Assembly (NCBI GenBank): GCA_000787465.1
Contig: JSYX01000012.1
Coordinates: 1-64,000 of the forward strand
Length of the DNA stretch: 64,000 bases
Direction of reading: 5' to 3'
Origin: Thermomucor indicae-seudaticae
Lineage: Eukaryota; Mucoromycota; Mucoromycetes; Mucorales; Lichtheimiaceae
The notes beneath the pieces were generated by a model. The model searched no databases. It was not told the origin of the DNA and saw nothing but the letters and a program-made list of their open reading frames with translations. Made by a program: the position numbers and the translations under genes. Below, piece by piece: positions 40,081 to 49,446 of this stretch. Numbering within the stretch: position 1 is the first letter of the stretch; each line of letters starts with the position of its first letter.

Positions 40081-41374
40081 GTTCCCGCAATGAGAAGAAG
40101 GAAAAGAAAGCAGCACAAAGCGCGCGCGCGCGCCTCCGCGTCATAGCTGCATTACAGTCTTATATGGTAAGGCAGATAGTTCACCCGAGGGCCCCGCCCT
40201 TTTCCAGAGTTACACCACCATTGTCATAAGCTTTCCGATACCACGGCGATAACACTCTGCAGATTTACGTTTTACACAATGGTCTACTTATTGTACCGGT
40301 ATTGTTTGAATTGGCTTGCTTGTCATGGGAAAGTTATGTCGCGTCTTTCTTTACTGATTCAATCTTCTAACCCAGGAATAGGCAATACAATTTCCCTTCC
40401 TGATAACGCCTGGACCTTATCGTTCGGGTTTGAGCAGAAATGTTATCACGTAAATTTACAAACCAGTCGTGTTCTGCAACTCGGCAATGTTGGTGTGGTA
40501 TTACAAACAGCATCAATAGACACGCGGTCTGTCGCGGCATAGTATATCACAATGGACGCTCGACCTGGTGATATTCTAATTTAGTGAGATCTTGAGATAG
40601 CGGTCGCAATTCTTGCACTTCACGGGAAGGTATAGAGATCAGCCTTTGGGTTCCTCGCGGGTGATCGTTAAACCGAACGCTTACTGTATATCTTTCTCCA
40701 ATTTACGTATCGCAATATTATCGAGACAAACTTTATTGGTAATGGCTTGAACCTTGTTATCTCTTCCCAGTATCCGACGTTCGGTCAGTTTTCGAGGAAT
40801 ACGCTAGTTCATAGAGGTACAGGGCAAAAAAGAAACAGTGAATAAAACAATAAGTCCATTGTGTCTGTAATCTGTGCCAGTGACGTAAACTGTTCTTGGA
40901 CTAGGATGGTGTTGTCAGGGACCGGGTCTGGTCTGATCCGGCCGATACCTCCTCTTGCTGTGCTTCATTTGTTGGACCATGGCTTGATAATCCAGGCGTA
41001 TTGCTCAATGTTAGACACGACAAAAAGGAAGATTTGGATGTGGAATGAGAAAGTCTGGGCTGTGAACTTGCTTTCGCGTCTGTTTCTCAGATTTTCCTTC
41101 GTCGATGGACCTGGCGGTGCAGTTTGAATGATATTCCTCTAGCGTCTACAAGCGCTCTACATTCGCTTCGCTCCGCAATCAATACAACTGCGAGTTACTC
41201 CTTTCAGAGATACTCAAAGAACTGTAAAATGGCGCAAACTTCGATGGTTGCGTTTTTGAAGACTACGTACGGGTTTCGTAACATGACAGGAACAGGGAGT
41301 TTGACTTGTAAAAATCTTGACCCGGAGGGAGGGCTTTCTGTACCCACTACTGCACCAAAAGCAGAGAAACAATT
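40081..41374. other. Long divergent intergenic region between OXP1 and GMF
   Basis: About 1.29 kb holds the promoters of OXP1 (minus) and GMF (plus). A CG dinucleotide run of about 13 bp lies at 40121-40133, just upstream of OXP1. Open frames at 40861-41127 and 41124-41420 show no motif and are not called. Confidence 0.4.
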
Positions 41375-42175
41375 ATGGTACCATACGTTGTTTCGGGCAA
41401 GTCATCCATCACACGAATAACGAGCGGCCTTCCCGCAACAGGACCCGTCAGCGACGTGCGACATTGACGCGGAATTGGTCGAAAAGATCAAACAATTCCG
41501 TTTTGCCAAAAGTTCTAGTGGCAATGCAGCCTTTGTCTGTAAGAATCTTGTACTGTAAAGGTCTCTCTTTTTGGTTTCTTTTAAATTGAAAGCTTAAAAC
41601 AGTGCAAATTGATCGCAAGCAGCTCAAAATTGTTGAAGATGAAGTGTATGACAACATTTCGGTGCAGGACCTTGTTGACGGTACCGTCATTTGCCTTCCT
41701 CTAAGAAACACTTTACTCATCAGGGCACCCCATAGAACTTCCCGAAAATAGCCCACGTTTTATAATCTTGAGCTACGAAGTATGTTTTGCATCCTTTCGA
41801 TGTCGTTCTTCCTATCTGTTCCTTCATATTGATCTTCTCGTTACCAGCTCAACCATGGCGATGGAAGAAAGAACTTTCCGCTTGTATTCATTTATTGGTC
41901 ACCCTCCACGGCCAAGGCAGAGGTCAATATGCTGGTAAATGAATCTAAAATGTTCCCCTCCCGCAGAGATAAAAAGCTAAATGAATGTTCTGCCCAAGTA
42001 CGCTTCTGCCAAGACTTATTTGCAGGAGAAGATTGGCGTCAATCGGGTTAGCACAAGACAAAGGGTGAATATGGATAGCTGAATGAGATGCTGACAAACA
42101 TTTGTCCTCCAGGGCTTCGATATCAGAGAACCGGAAAGCTTCACTGACAAATTTTTGTCCAGTCAACTAAAGTGA
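41375..42175 (+). CDS. GMF: Glia maturation factor (GMF/Aim7), ADF-homology Arp2/3 debranching factor
   Basis: GMF binds the Arp2/3 complex at actin branch points and promotes debranching. The gene is cut into small exons, so no single long frame reveals it. Spliced segments match the family in order: DPSATCDIDAELVEKIKQFR, FAKSSSGNAAFV, IDRKQLKIVEDEVYDNISVQ, LPENSPRFIILSYE, FPLVFIYWSPSTAKAEVNML, YASAKTYLQEKIG and GFDIREPESFTDKFLSSQ. The product is about 140 residues, as expected. The likely start is an exon that contains only the ATG at 41375-41377, followed directly by a GTACCA donor and a 64-bp intron ending CAACAG. All later junctions are GT-AG and in phase. It ends 58 bp from the end of the PC-esterase gene, tail to tail. 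Confidence 0.88.
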
Positions 42176-42233
42176 ATGTGGTTATTAGAAAAATAGATCT
42201 TCGTACAAGGAAAATGGTGGAGGAGGAGAATGT

Positions 42234-43797
42234 CTATGCGATGCCTGCTGTTACTCTAGCCATTTCGTGGTAAAGAAGTCTGTTCCAGTCGTCCACAGGA
42301 CCTATAAACCCCCAATCATATCAATATTTGACCAGTATTCGGCAAAGTTTTGTCGGCTTACCGGGGATGCACGTGTGTAAGCAGTCCGTGTCTGGACGTG
42401 AGTGAGCATCACCCCGTAGGTTGGACATGTAAGACACATTGAAAAAGTGGAAGCGCGGGTCGTTTGCTTCCAGGATCCAATTCTATCATCGCGTTGAGAA
42501 AAGGCTACTCCTCGCACTTTAGATCAGCTACTTACCTTCCATACATAATCAAACTTCTCATGCATATCCCATTGATATTCACCTGGTTTTCCTGATGGTG
42601 CGTGTGGGATTTTGTCTGGTTCAGTGTAGCGAGAGCATTTTGCGTGTCCGTAAGGTGTACTTCGAACATACAAGCGCTGAGTCGGCTTCAAGTTGTCCTT
42701 CAAGTAATCGAATACTATCCGCATGGCTTTTGTGTAAGCCTCCAACAACTCTTCGTTGGACTTGTGAGGTCCCCACTTTAAATCTCTGTTCCAATGTGGC
42801 CCCTACAGCGAAAGCTGGTTCAACCACATGTATGCCTTTCAGTGCTGTGGACCTCTCGACCTACCGTATTGATAACAATGTGGTCAAATCTGGATATAGC
42901 ATGTTTCCTGAAAGACAAAAATGTTTAATTCCTTTGGGTCCTTCCTTTTTTTGAACCCGCTTACCATGGAAAGTTACTGCCTTTTCCAATAATGTATCCT
43001 TCTTCATCGAGTGGATCCATGAGCTTAAAGTCATCGAGACGTACGAGATAGTCGGATCGCAAGTAGCCAAGACTGACGGCACCTTCGACTTCAGTCTTGT
43101 CCTGGTGAACGCGCTGACTGACCCACATATCTGGCCGACCTGCGGATAGATTTGTGTTGGACTTGGGCTCACGCAGGGACTCGCCCAAGAGGCAGGCCAG
43201 GCTCTCAAACTGGAGTTGATTGATCGAGTCGCCAATGAAGAGTAAAGGATGATCGGCAATATATGAAGCAAATCGTTGCGCATCAAAGGGTAGCAAGGTA
43301 CAGTCGGACGGCTGCCAAACATATTCCAGCCTAATATATATGTATTACGCTATCGGTTAGTAAAAAAACTACACCTTTGTTTATGCTTTTAGATGCCCTT
43401 ACATGTGTCGACTTCGGTTAAACTCGTTGCCTTCGTGGACACGCATATAGCATTTGTGAGGAAAATTGTGGGGGCAGTGGTAACCCGATATCCTTGCAAT
43501 GTCCTCCGGGGTATCGACGTCTGCGTTCAGTGGGCGCTTGATCCACTCTCCCTCGTTGTACTGGTCAGTCGTGCATAGGTGTGTCTGGGTATCAGTAGGG
43601 ATCTCTGTCGTTAAGGGCTCCAGAACGACATGGTCGTCTACGGGCCACTGTGGGTTCCGCTGCTCAGTGGGCACGATGGGCTCGTCTTGCCATTGCCATG
43701 CTAACAACCATAACAGAATGAATGTCACAATGGCAACGGCGTAGACCATACGTGTCATGGAGTATTGGAGTGAGGGTGATGACTCGGAACCTGCCAT
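42234..43797 (-). CDS. TBL/PC-esterase-family type II membrane protein, probable polysaccharide O-acyltransferase or esterase
   Basis: Members of the TBL/PC-esterase family (plant TBL proteins, animal and fungal relatives) transfer or remove acyl groups on glycans in the Golgi or outside the cell. This protein starts MAGSESSPSLQYSMTRMVY and has one N-terminal membrane anchor (AVAIVTFILLWLLAW). It then shows the family blocks: HNFPHKCYMRVHEGNEFNR, WQPSDCTLLPFDAQRFASYI, the GDS nucleophile motif in LLFIGDSINQLQFESLACLL, HIVINTGPHWNR and the C-terminal DCLHTCIPGPVDDWNRLLY with the Asp/His pair. The length is about 430 residues. Serine, Asp and His are all present, so it should be active. The donor and acceptor glycans are unknown. 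The start at 43797 was preferred over 43863 because the upstream part is not anchor-like. Confidence 0.85.
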
Positions 43798-44332
43798 GAC
43801 GGGGAAAGAAAAAAGAAGGACAGACTGATAGTGGAACGGAGAGAGAGAGGAGCGTCCAAACACTCAGCATTAGCTCTGTGTGGTCGAACTGTGTGGAAAA
43901 CATTCTAGACTCTTTTTGGCAGCCCGTGGATCATCCACGCTAAAATAGCTTCCTTCTGCCAGAAGATTAATTGATCTCTTGGCTTTATAAAGTGTCCATG
44001 GACTATGAACTATGAATCCAACGAAGCATCCTTGCTTGACATATCGTATTGATATTATTCCTTGTCGTGCCTTTGCATCCGATTATAGCTGTCGATCATT
44101 TCTTATTGGCCAGCAAGAAAGTTGTCGATCAACCTTGCCCCTCTGGGGCATTTCAAACACAGCGTCGATCTTTGTCGCGATAAAACAACCTCTTTACGAA
44201 ATAAACATTGAAAGCTTTTTATCGACTTGTTGATGACACTTTTATTATTAACAACTATAAACTAACTTAACTACATGAAACTGATATTTACATATACAAC
44301 TTTACAATGCTTTCTTTTTGCAAGAAATAAGC
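43798..44332. other. Intergenic region
   Basis: About 535 bp between the start of the PC-esterase gene and the end of the BTB gene, both on the minus strand. No gene or repeat was seen; it should contain the PC-esterase promoter. Confidence 0.35.
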
Positions 44333-46852
44333 TCATACTTTCTGAATGTTAAACAGCTCCAGTGTCACCATCGTGTCAAGCGTCAAACTATTCTTGATAT
44401 TTCCATGAATTAGGGCTTGACCCACGTAACCAGAAGGCGGGGCACCGGCTTCGTTTGATTCCGTTTGTTCCGTGACAGGCACCAGCACGCGATCTTCAGG
44501 GTCGACTTTATCCGTCTCCCACAGTCCTTCATGTCGGTTCAAGCAGTAGATGGCATAGCGTATCTTGCTATCTTGTTGTAGCTTCGTGTTGAATGTTCTT
44601 AAAGGCGAAGAGTTGGAGCGCGCAATAGCCTGTTGTTTATCCGCTGCTACTCGCTGAGAGTGGCTGATCGCTCCATTATCGGTATCGGGTGCATCGTCCT
44701 TGTTTCGTACATTCGTAGGGGCTGTAGCTGCTGTACCTTCTTCGGGAGAAATGGTATCGGCAGACGCTGGTATAATGCGCTGAAGCTCAAAGCAACAAAG
44801 TAGGACGTCCCCTTCTTCTTTCTCTTCTTGAATCTCATTATGGTCGGAACCATCACCGTCTTGTGCGCCTGGAAGCAAGACGAGACTCTTGGGTACTACC
44901 TGAGCATCCACTTTCACGCGGTAAGTTGTACCCATAACCGTTTCAGTCCGTGAATAAAAGGCCTTTCTCCAGATAGTGCGTGGTGGCGACGACCGAACAC
45001 TTCCAAAAGTGTCATGATCACTTTCACTGTCGGCTATCTCTATTGGATTGTTGTCTGAGCTGCCCAGCCCACTTACTGGCTCGTCGCTCTTTTTGTCTTC
45101 GGAATGCCTATTTTCCAAAGCACTCATTTCTTCCTCCAGAAAGCTGTAATCGAAATCGTCGTCGTCGAATAGATCATCATTGCCAAAGGTCGACTCTGGG
45201 ACAGCTTTGGATGGGGATCCCTCCTCTGAGACATGGTGAAGATCATTGTTGTTGTCTTTCGCTTCACCCTGATCCATGATCCAACTTCTGTCCTCATATG
45301 GCGATGTGATATGAACTGAAAAACGGAACCGAAACTTTGGAATCCCAATCAATATCCTCCGTCGTTCTTCGAGTTCCTTGCAATCGTTCACGTCAAAATA
45401 GCCATCCAGTGCAGTGAAGCGATCGTCGGGTGTTGATGATGATGATGGTCCTCCACTTTCGTTGGAGCTGAGACTTCGGGTAACATTGCTTGAATACAAC
45501 AATCGCTCCAACGCCTTTCTCTGCCAAAGCGCCCTGAAAACGATGCTTTCATCAACGATACCGTCATGGCGAACCGTCGATAGCTGTTCGAAAGTCATGT
45601 TGCTGTAACTGACAGTGGTGCGAAGCAAATAGGACAGAACCGTCGCTTTATCGATCACGCCCCCTGATGAAGCATCCGCCACAAGCGTCTGGAACGGGAC
45701 CGTCGCAGAAAAGCTAAGTCGAGCAAGACGCTGGCGTGCCTTGCCGCGTTCTTGAGATAACGAAGGAGATTCTTCTGCCAGTTCCTCGGAGGGGATCCGC
45801 TTGCGCTTGCGTGAACGCACAAGATCAGCATTCACGGTAATTGTTGCTTTTGGCGGGAAAGTGGGTATATCGCTATTCTTCTTCTTCTTCTTCCCCTTGT
45901 AAGGACGCACAAATCCGGAGAGGCGCTTTTGTTCTTGATCAACTGGTCCCGCGGGCGTCCAGGAGATCTTGCCCACAGACTGCATGAACTCCACAAGTAC
46001 TTGACGTAAGAGACAGTACCGCTCATATTCGCAGCCAACGAAAAGTGCATCAGCACTCAAGACGTCCGCCATATAATCGACCGGTAAATGCGCCAGGCAT
46101 TTGGGGTTCTCCGGGCCGTATCGCAACAACAGTAAAAGCGCCGCGTCCCTTAAGCGGAGGTAGGCGTGGTGGTCGTGCGGCAACTGGCAGATATGCTCAA
46201 GATCGCGCATGATGGTGTCGATAGATATCTGCGATCTTGTGTACCTCTCCACACAGGCCTCTGCCAAGTCATCAAGTTCGAAAAGGACAGCGATTGCCAG
46301 AATCCGCAACGTGTCTTCGTCTTCGACCTTTTCGACGAGTTCAGCCCTGTCCACAGCATACATCCAATGTAGTGCAAAGCGGATGTGCTTCGACAGTATG
46401 TGGCTGAACAGTGGTTGTGTGGGAGGCTCCGGCTTCTGTTTTGTTGCGGATGCCTTTGATTTCTGCCACTTGCGTCTGATAATGTGTTGGAACGGAGCCA
46501 ACAGAAAACCGCGGTTGCTAAGTGCATCCAGGAGGTTGATCTTCAACGTGGTGATAACCTCCAGATCGTCGTCATGCACGATCTCTTTCATTTCGCTGTC
46601 GTTTTCGTCCACTCTGCCTTCCTCATCATCGCCATCGTGGTCGCTGTTGTGTTCTTGCACGTAGTGAATGTTTTGCAAGATTCTGTTAAAAAAGGGCGAC
46701 TGGCATATGATGGCCTTGTGGAGGTCGAAGCGAACGCTGAACGGAAATGCCGGATGCAGGAACACCACCGCCAGGTCGGAAAAAGCTCCCTGATCGAACA
46801 TCCGTTCAAGCAGATGTCGTTCCAGACGCGATTGCGATTTTTGTCTCGACAT
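44333..46852 (-). CDS. Large intronless BTB/POZ-domain protein
   Basis: A single exon of about 839 residues, unusual beside its intron-rich neighbours. The N-terminal BTB/POZ fold is visible as FSDLAVVFLHPAFPFSVRF, DLHKAIICQSPFFNRILQNI and, after an acidic insertion, the helical part FALHWMYAVDRAELVEKVED and RILAIAVLFELDDLAEACVE. The insertion (DHDGDDEEGRVDENDSEMKE) splits the fold. A basic cluster KGKKKKKN and RSRKRKRIPSEELAEESP suggests nuclear localisation, and a long acidic linker follows (DDLFDDDDFDYSFLEEE). The C-terminal region (FYSRTETVMGTTYRVKVDAQ) looks folded. BTB proteins of this layout may be adaptors or transcription regulators; I cannot assign a subfamily. I start at MSRQKSQSRL; an upstream in-frame ATG at 46903 would add a hydrophobic stretch. 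Confidence 0.82.
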   Translation of the reverse strand: MSRQKSQSRLERHLLERMFDQGAFSDLAVVFLHPAFPFSVRFDLHKAIICQSPFFNRILQNIHYVQEHNSDHDGDDEEGRVDENDSEMKEIVHDDDLEVITTLKINLLDALSNRGFLLAPFQHIIRRKWQKSKASATKQKPEPPTQPLFSHILSKHIRFALHWMYAVDRAELVEKVEDEDTLRILAIAVLFELDDLAEACVERYTRSQISIDTIMRDLEHICQLPHDHHAYLRLRDAALLLLLRYGPENPKCLAHLPVDYMADVLSADALFVGCEYERYCLLRQVLVEFMQSVGKISWTPAGPVDQEQKRLSGFVRPYKGKKKKKNSDIPTFPPKATITVNADLVRSRKRKRIPSEELAEESPSLSQERGKARQRLARLSFSATVPFQTLVADASSGGVIDKATVLSYLLRTTVSYSNMTFEQLSTVRHDGIVDESIVFRALWQRKALERLLYSSNVTRSLSSNESGGPSSSSTPDDRFTALDGYFDVNDCKELEERRRILIGIPKFRFRFSVHITSPYEDRSWIMDQGEAKDNNNDLHHVSEEGSPSKAVPESTFGNDDLFDDDDFDYSFLEEEMSALENRHSEDKKSDEPVSGLGSSDNNPIEIADSESDHDTFGSVRSSPPRTIWRKAFYSRTETVMGTTYRVKVDAQVVPKSLVLLPGAQDGDGSDHNEIQEEKEEGDVLLCCFELQRIIPASADTISPEEGTAATAPTNVRNKDDAPDTDNGAISHSQRVAADKQQAIARSNSSPLRTFNTKLQQDSKIRYAIYCLNRHEGLWETDKVDPEDRVLVPVTEQTESNEAGAPPSGYVGQALIHGNIKNSLTLDTMVTLELFNIQKV

Positions 46853-46924
46853 GTTGGACAAGAGCTGCTGAAGAAAAAGAAAAGAAAAAGAGGTCCAAGG
46901 CACACGCGCACCGAATTTAAGGCT

Positions 46925-47112
46925 CCACGGAGACAGTGTTTCATTGTCTCCTTAGTGAAACTGCATAATTTCTCCTGAACAGAGTAACTGCATGCATGCA
47001 TGCAGTTTGTGACCGATTTTTTTTAATGTTCCACTGAGACAGTGTTTCAGTGTCTCCTCAGTGAAACTGCACAAGTCTTCTGATGAGAATAACAGCATGC
47101 ATGCAGTTTATG
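46925..47112. repeat. Two tandem copies of an 80-90-bp unit containing hairpins, upstream of the BTB gene
   Basis: Copy A (46925-47011) and copy B (47031-47112) share the same ordered segments: a GAGACAGTGTTTCA core, TGTCTCC, AGTGAAACTGCA, and a closing GCATGCATGCAGTTT. Each core is a stem-loop (GGAGACA with TGTCTCC in A; CACTGAG with CTCAGTG and GAGACA with TGTCTC in B). The pair lies 73 bp before the chosen BTB start, so it may sit in its promoter or 5' leader. Confidence 0.8.
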
Positions 47113-48275
47113 CGAGTCAGCGTTAAGTGTAGAATCGAGAGAAAGTCGGAACCCCTGGCGCCACAACTTGTCACGGATACATTGATTGCTTTGCGCAGCA
47201 CGCCTGTAGTGAGATAATATTGATGCATAAGGGTTGCCTCGGATACAAATTTCCTGTTTCAGTCCTGAAATCCTGAGACATGGGGCATGCTTGTTTCGGC
47301 GCATTTCACCGTTCTCTCCGGCATAACGAACGTTTTTGGACTCACAAGTGGTTGAATGCAACGCTATGATACCCCCGCGTCTGATGTTTCACATACTTGC
47401 TCTTAAGTTCCTTTTGTCAAGTCATTTTTACGCCCTCGGTCAGCTTCGCATTCCATGCAACGTACAATTACAGTACCCGATTTCCCACACATACAACATC
47501 TGCGTCACTTTTAGCATGACCGGGTGAACAGAGAGAAATGTTAGAAAGGAAGCAAAGAAAGCAATCTCACGGCACATTTTTCAAGGATATCCAGTGTAAT
47601 GCCAGCAGATTAGCAAGTGTGGTTTCCTTTGGCAAGATTTTTGGTTATGCATTTGGCGTGATTCTCGAAAGTCACTGCTCTTCTTGTTAGTTCGATGCAT
47701 ATGTACAATCATGCTTGACGACCCCGTATAACGCAGGATTTTTTTGATGCTAATCCAAGTAGGAGTTTCTGAATGTAAAGAGCCCCAAGAGCTTGCATAG
47801 ATAATTTTCATGAAATCTGAAGGGTCATTGAGCATTTGCATTAATTAAAATATGGATGCTCTTTTGTAGTGTTATTTGCAGTTGTCCATTGATTATGAGA
47901 TGGCGTTGTGTAGCTTTGTAAACGTAAAAGCTTTTTCCCGTAAAAGGAGAAAAAAGAATAAGTTCTAGTGCAACCAACTTAACAAACAGCTATTTTTACC
48001 ATGTCAAAGGAAGACTTTGGATGATAGCTTTACTATATACTTCTTCATGCTATGAATATTTTATACAAAGTTAGTCACTGTCGTCAAGTATGATGGATGG
48101 AGATCAGTGTCTAGAACACCAGAATCCAGTTCCAATAGTGTAGAATCACATGTGCCAGAACACGAAACACAAACAACTCCTTAATCGGGGCATAAAATTG
48201 CCTTCAAGATATGTAAGTACAACTTGCCGCGAAAAGGAGTAACCAATCTCTTCTCTCTTTATCATTTTGACTATA
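47113..48275. other. Gene-free stretch
   Basis: About 1.16 kb with no supported gene. It marks the start of the gene-poor, relic-rich segment that extends to about 58 kb. Confidence 0.4.
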
Positions 48276-48980
48276 ATGTCATCACCAAGCTGCCAAGTAA
48301 GTCATAAATATCATTGCGGTACACTTTTGTTCAGTCATAATGACCTCTTCACGATTAAGCAGGAGCTTCAAAGCCCGTCTTCAGCCGACAGCAATAACGA
48401 TGTGTTTTTTGACGCGTTAGAAGAGATACTCACGGAGTCCGAGGATGAGGTGTTCGAAGATGCCCTGCAAAGCCCGCCAACATCAGCAGAAGTGATACCA
48501 GATTTTGGTGAAGAGGAAGGGGAGGGTAGTATGACCGGGAGCATCCGCCAATCAAGCAGTATTCAGGGAGATCGCCGCGATTTGCAGGCCGTGGGGAGAA
48601 GGATACTGCCGCCCACGTTTTCGTCAGCAGCGACGTTGAGCAAGAGACGATCGCGGGAGCCGAGTTCAGACGGCGGGGAGTCGGAGGCGGGAGGGAGCAG
48701 CCGTGCGGAGACGTCGTCGGGCGCAAGAAAACGAAGGAAGTTGTGGACCTCAGAAGAGACGAGGGCGGTGGAGGAGGGATTGTCGCGGTTTGGGCCCAGA
48801 TGAATGGAGATCAAGAGAGCCTTTGCAGAAGAGTTGCGAGACCGGACGAGCGTCCAAATTAAGGACAAGGCTCCCACGGAGTATAATTGCCGGTTGAAGG
48901 CTAACATGCCTCTTGAAATGTATGAATGTTTAAGAAGAGGGCCAGATGACGCAAGACCGCGACGGGGAGGGCGACGATGA
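48276..48980 (+). pseudogene. Myb/SANT (telobox-like) gene interrupted by an in-frame stop
   Basis: Exon 1 is MSSPSCQ with a strong GTAAGT donor; exon 2 continues ELQSPSSADSNNDVFFDALE after a TTAAGCAG acceptor. The acidic N-terminal part is followed by a basic KRRK and a Myb domain: LWTSEETRAVEEGLSRFGPR, then a TGA at 48801-48803, then in the same frame MEIKRAFAEELRDRTSVQIK and DKAPTEYN. The stop falls 19 residues after the first core tryptophan, exactly where the second core tryptophan (TGG) should be. Everything else in the domain is preserved. An acidic frame after 48946 (DDEQDDDEEEDEVVEEEED) may be the original C-terminal tail in a further exon. The VQIKDK motif recalls telobox-type telomere-binding Myb domains; that subclass is an inference. 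A sequencing error cannot be ruled out. Confidence 0.7.
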
Positions 48981-49446
48981 GCAGGACGACGATGAGGAGG
49001 AGGACGAGGTGGTGGAGGAGGAAGAGGACGTCGACAATCAGGATGGTACGATGTACAGACCAATCAAAATGGTCAAACTTATTCTCAAGCGTTTGAATGC
49101 TACTCAATTCATCCTCGGATACATCTATTCCTGATAATGCGGCTCTTGGAGAGAGACACGACCTCACATATCATATTGCTCACTGTTTTGGCAGGCCAAG
49201 CTTGGGCACATACAAGGATTCTTGAAGTTTGCTATTCGCGAACGGAAGATCACGTTTGATTGGCTGTAAACAACATCTCGAAGCCGACGTTTCCGCGAGG
49301 CTGACGTTTCCGTGCTTGACTTCAAGGTCGCTTCTTCTACTTACTTGGACGGGCATCAGCATATTGTCCTTTATGGAATATCATCGCGCGCTAAATTTTT
49401 CGACCGGCGAGAAGAATTTTTGACATGTTAATGAAAGTACTTTTTT

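Noticed and set aside
40861..41420. Two overlapping open frames upstream of GMF
   Set aside because: No motifs. They precede the GMF start and probably fall in its promoter or leader.
45414..46664. Plus-strand open frames opposite the BTB gene
   Set aside because: Shadows of an intronless, acidic and basic-rich coding sequence on the minus strand.
48961..49030. Acidic repeat as a possible independent gene (DDEQDDDEEEDE)
   Set aside because: More likely the C-terminal tail of the broken Myb gene. As a separate gene it has only a downstream ATG and no own upstream context.
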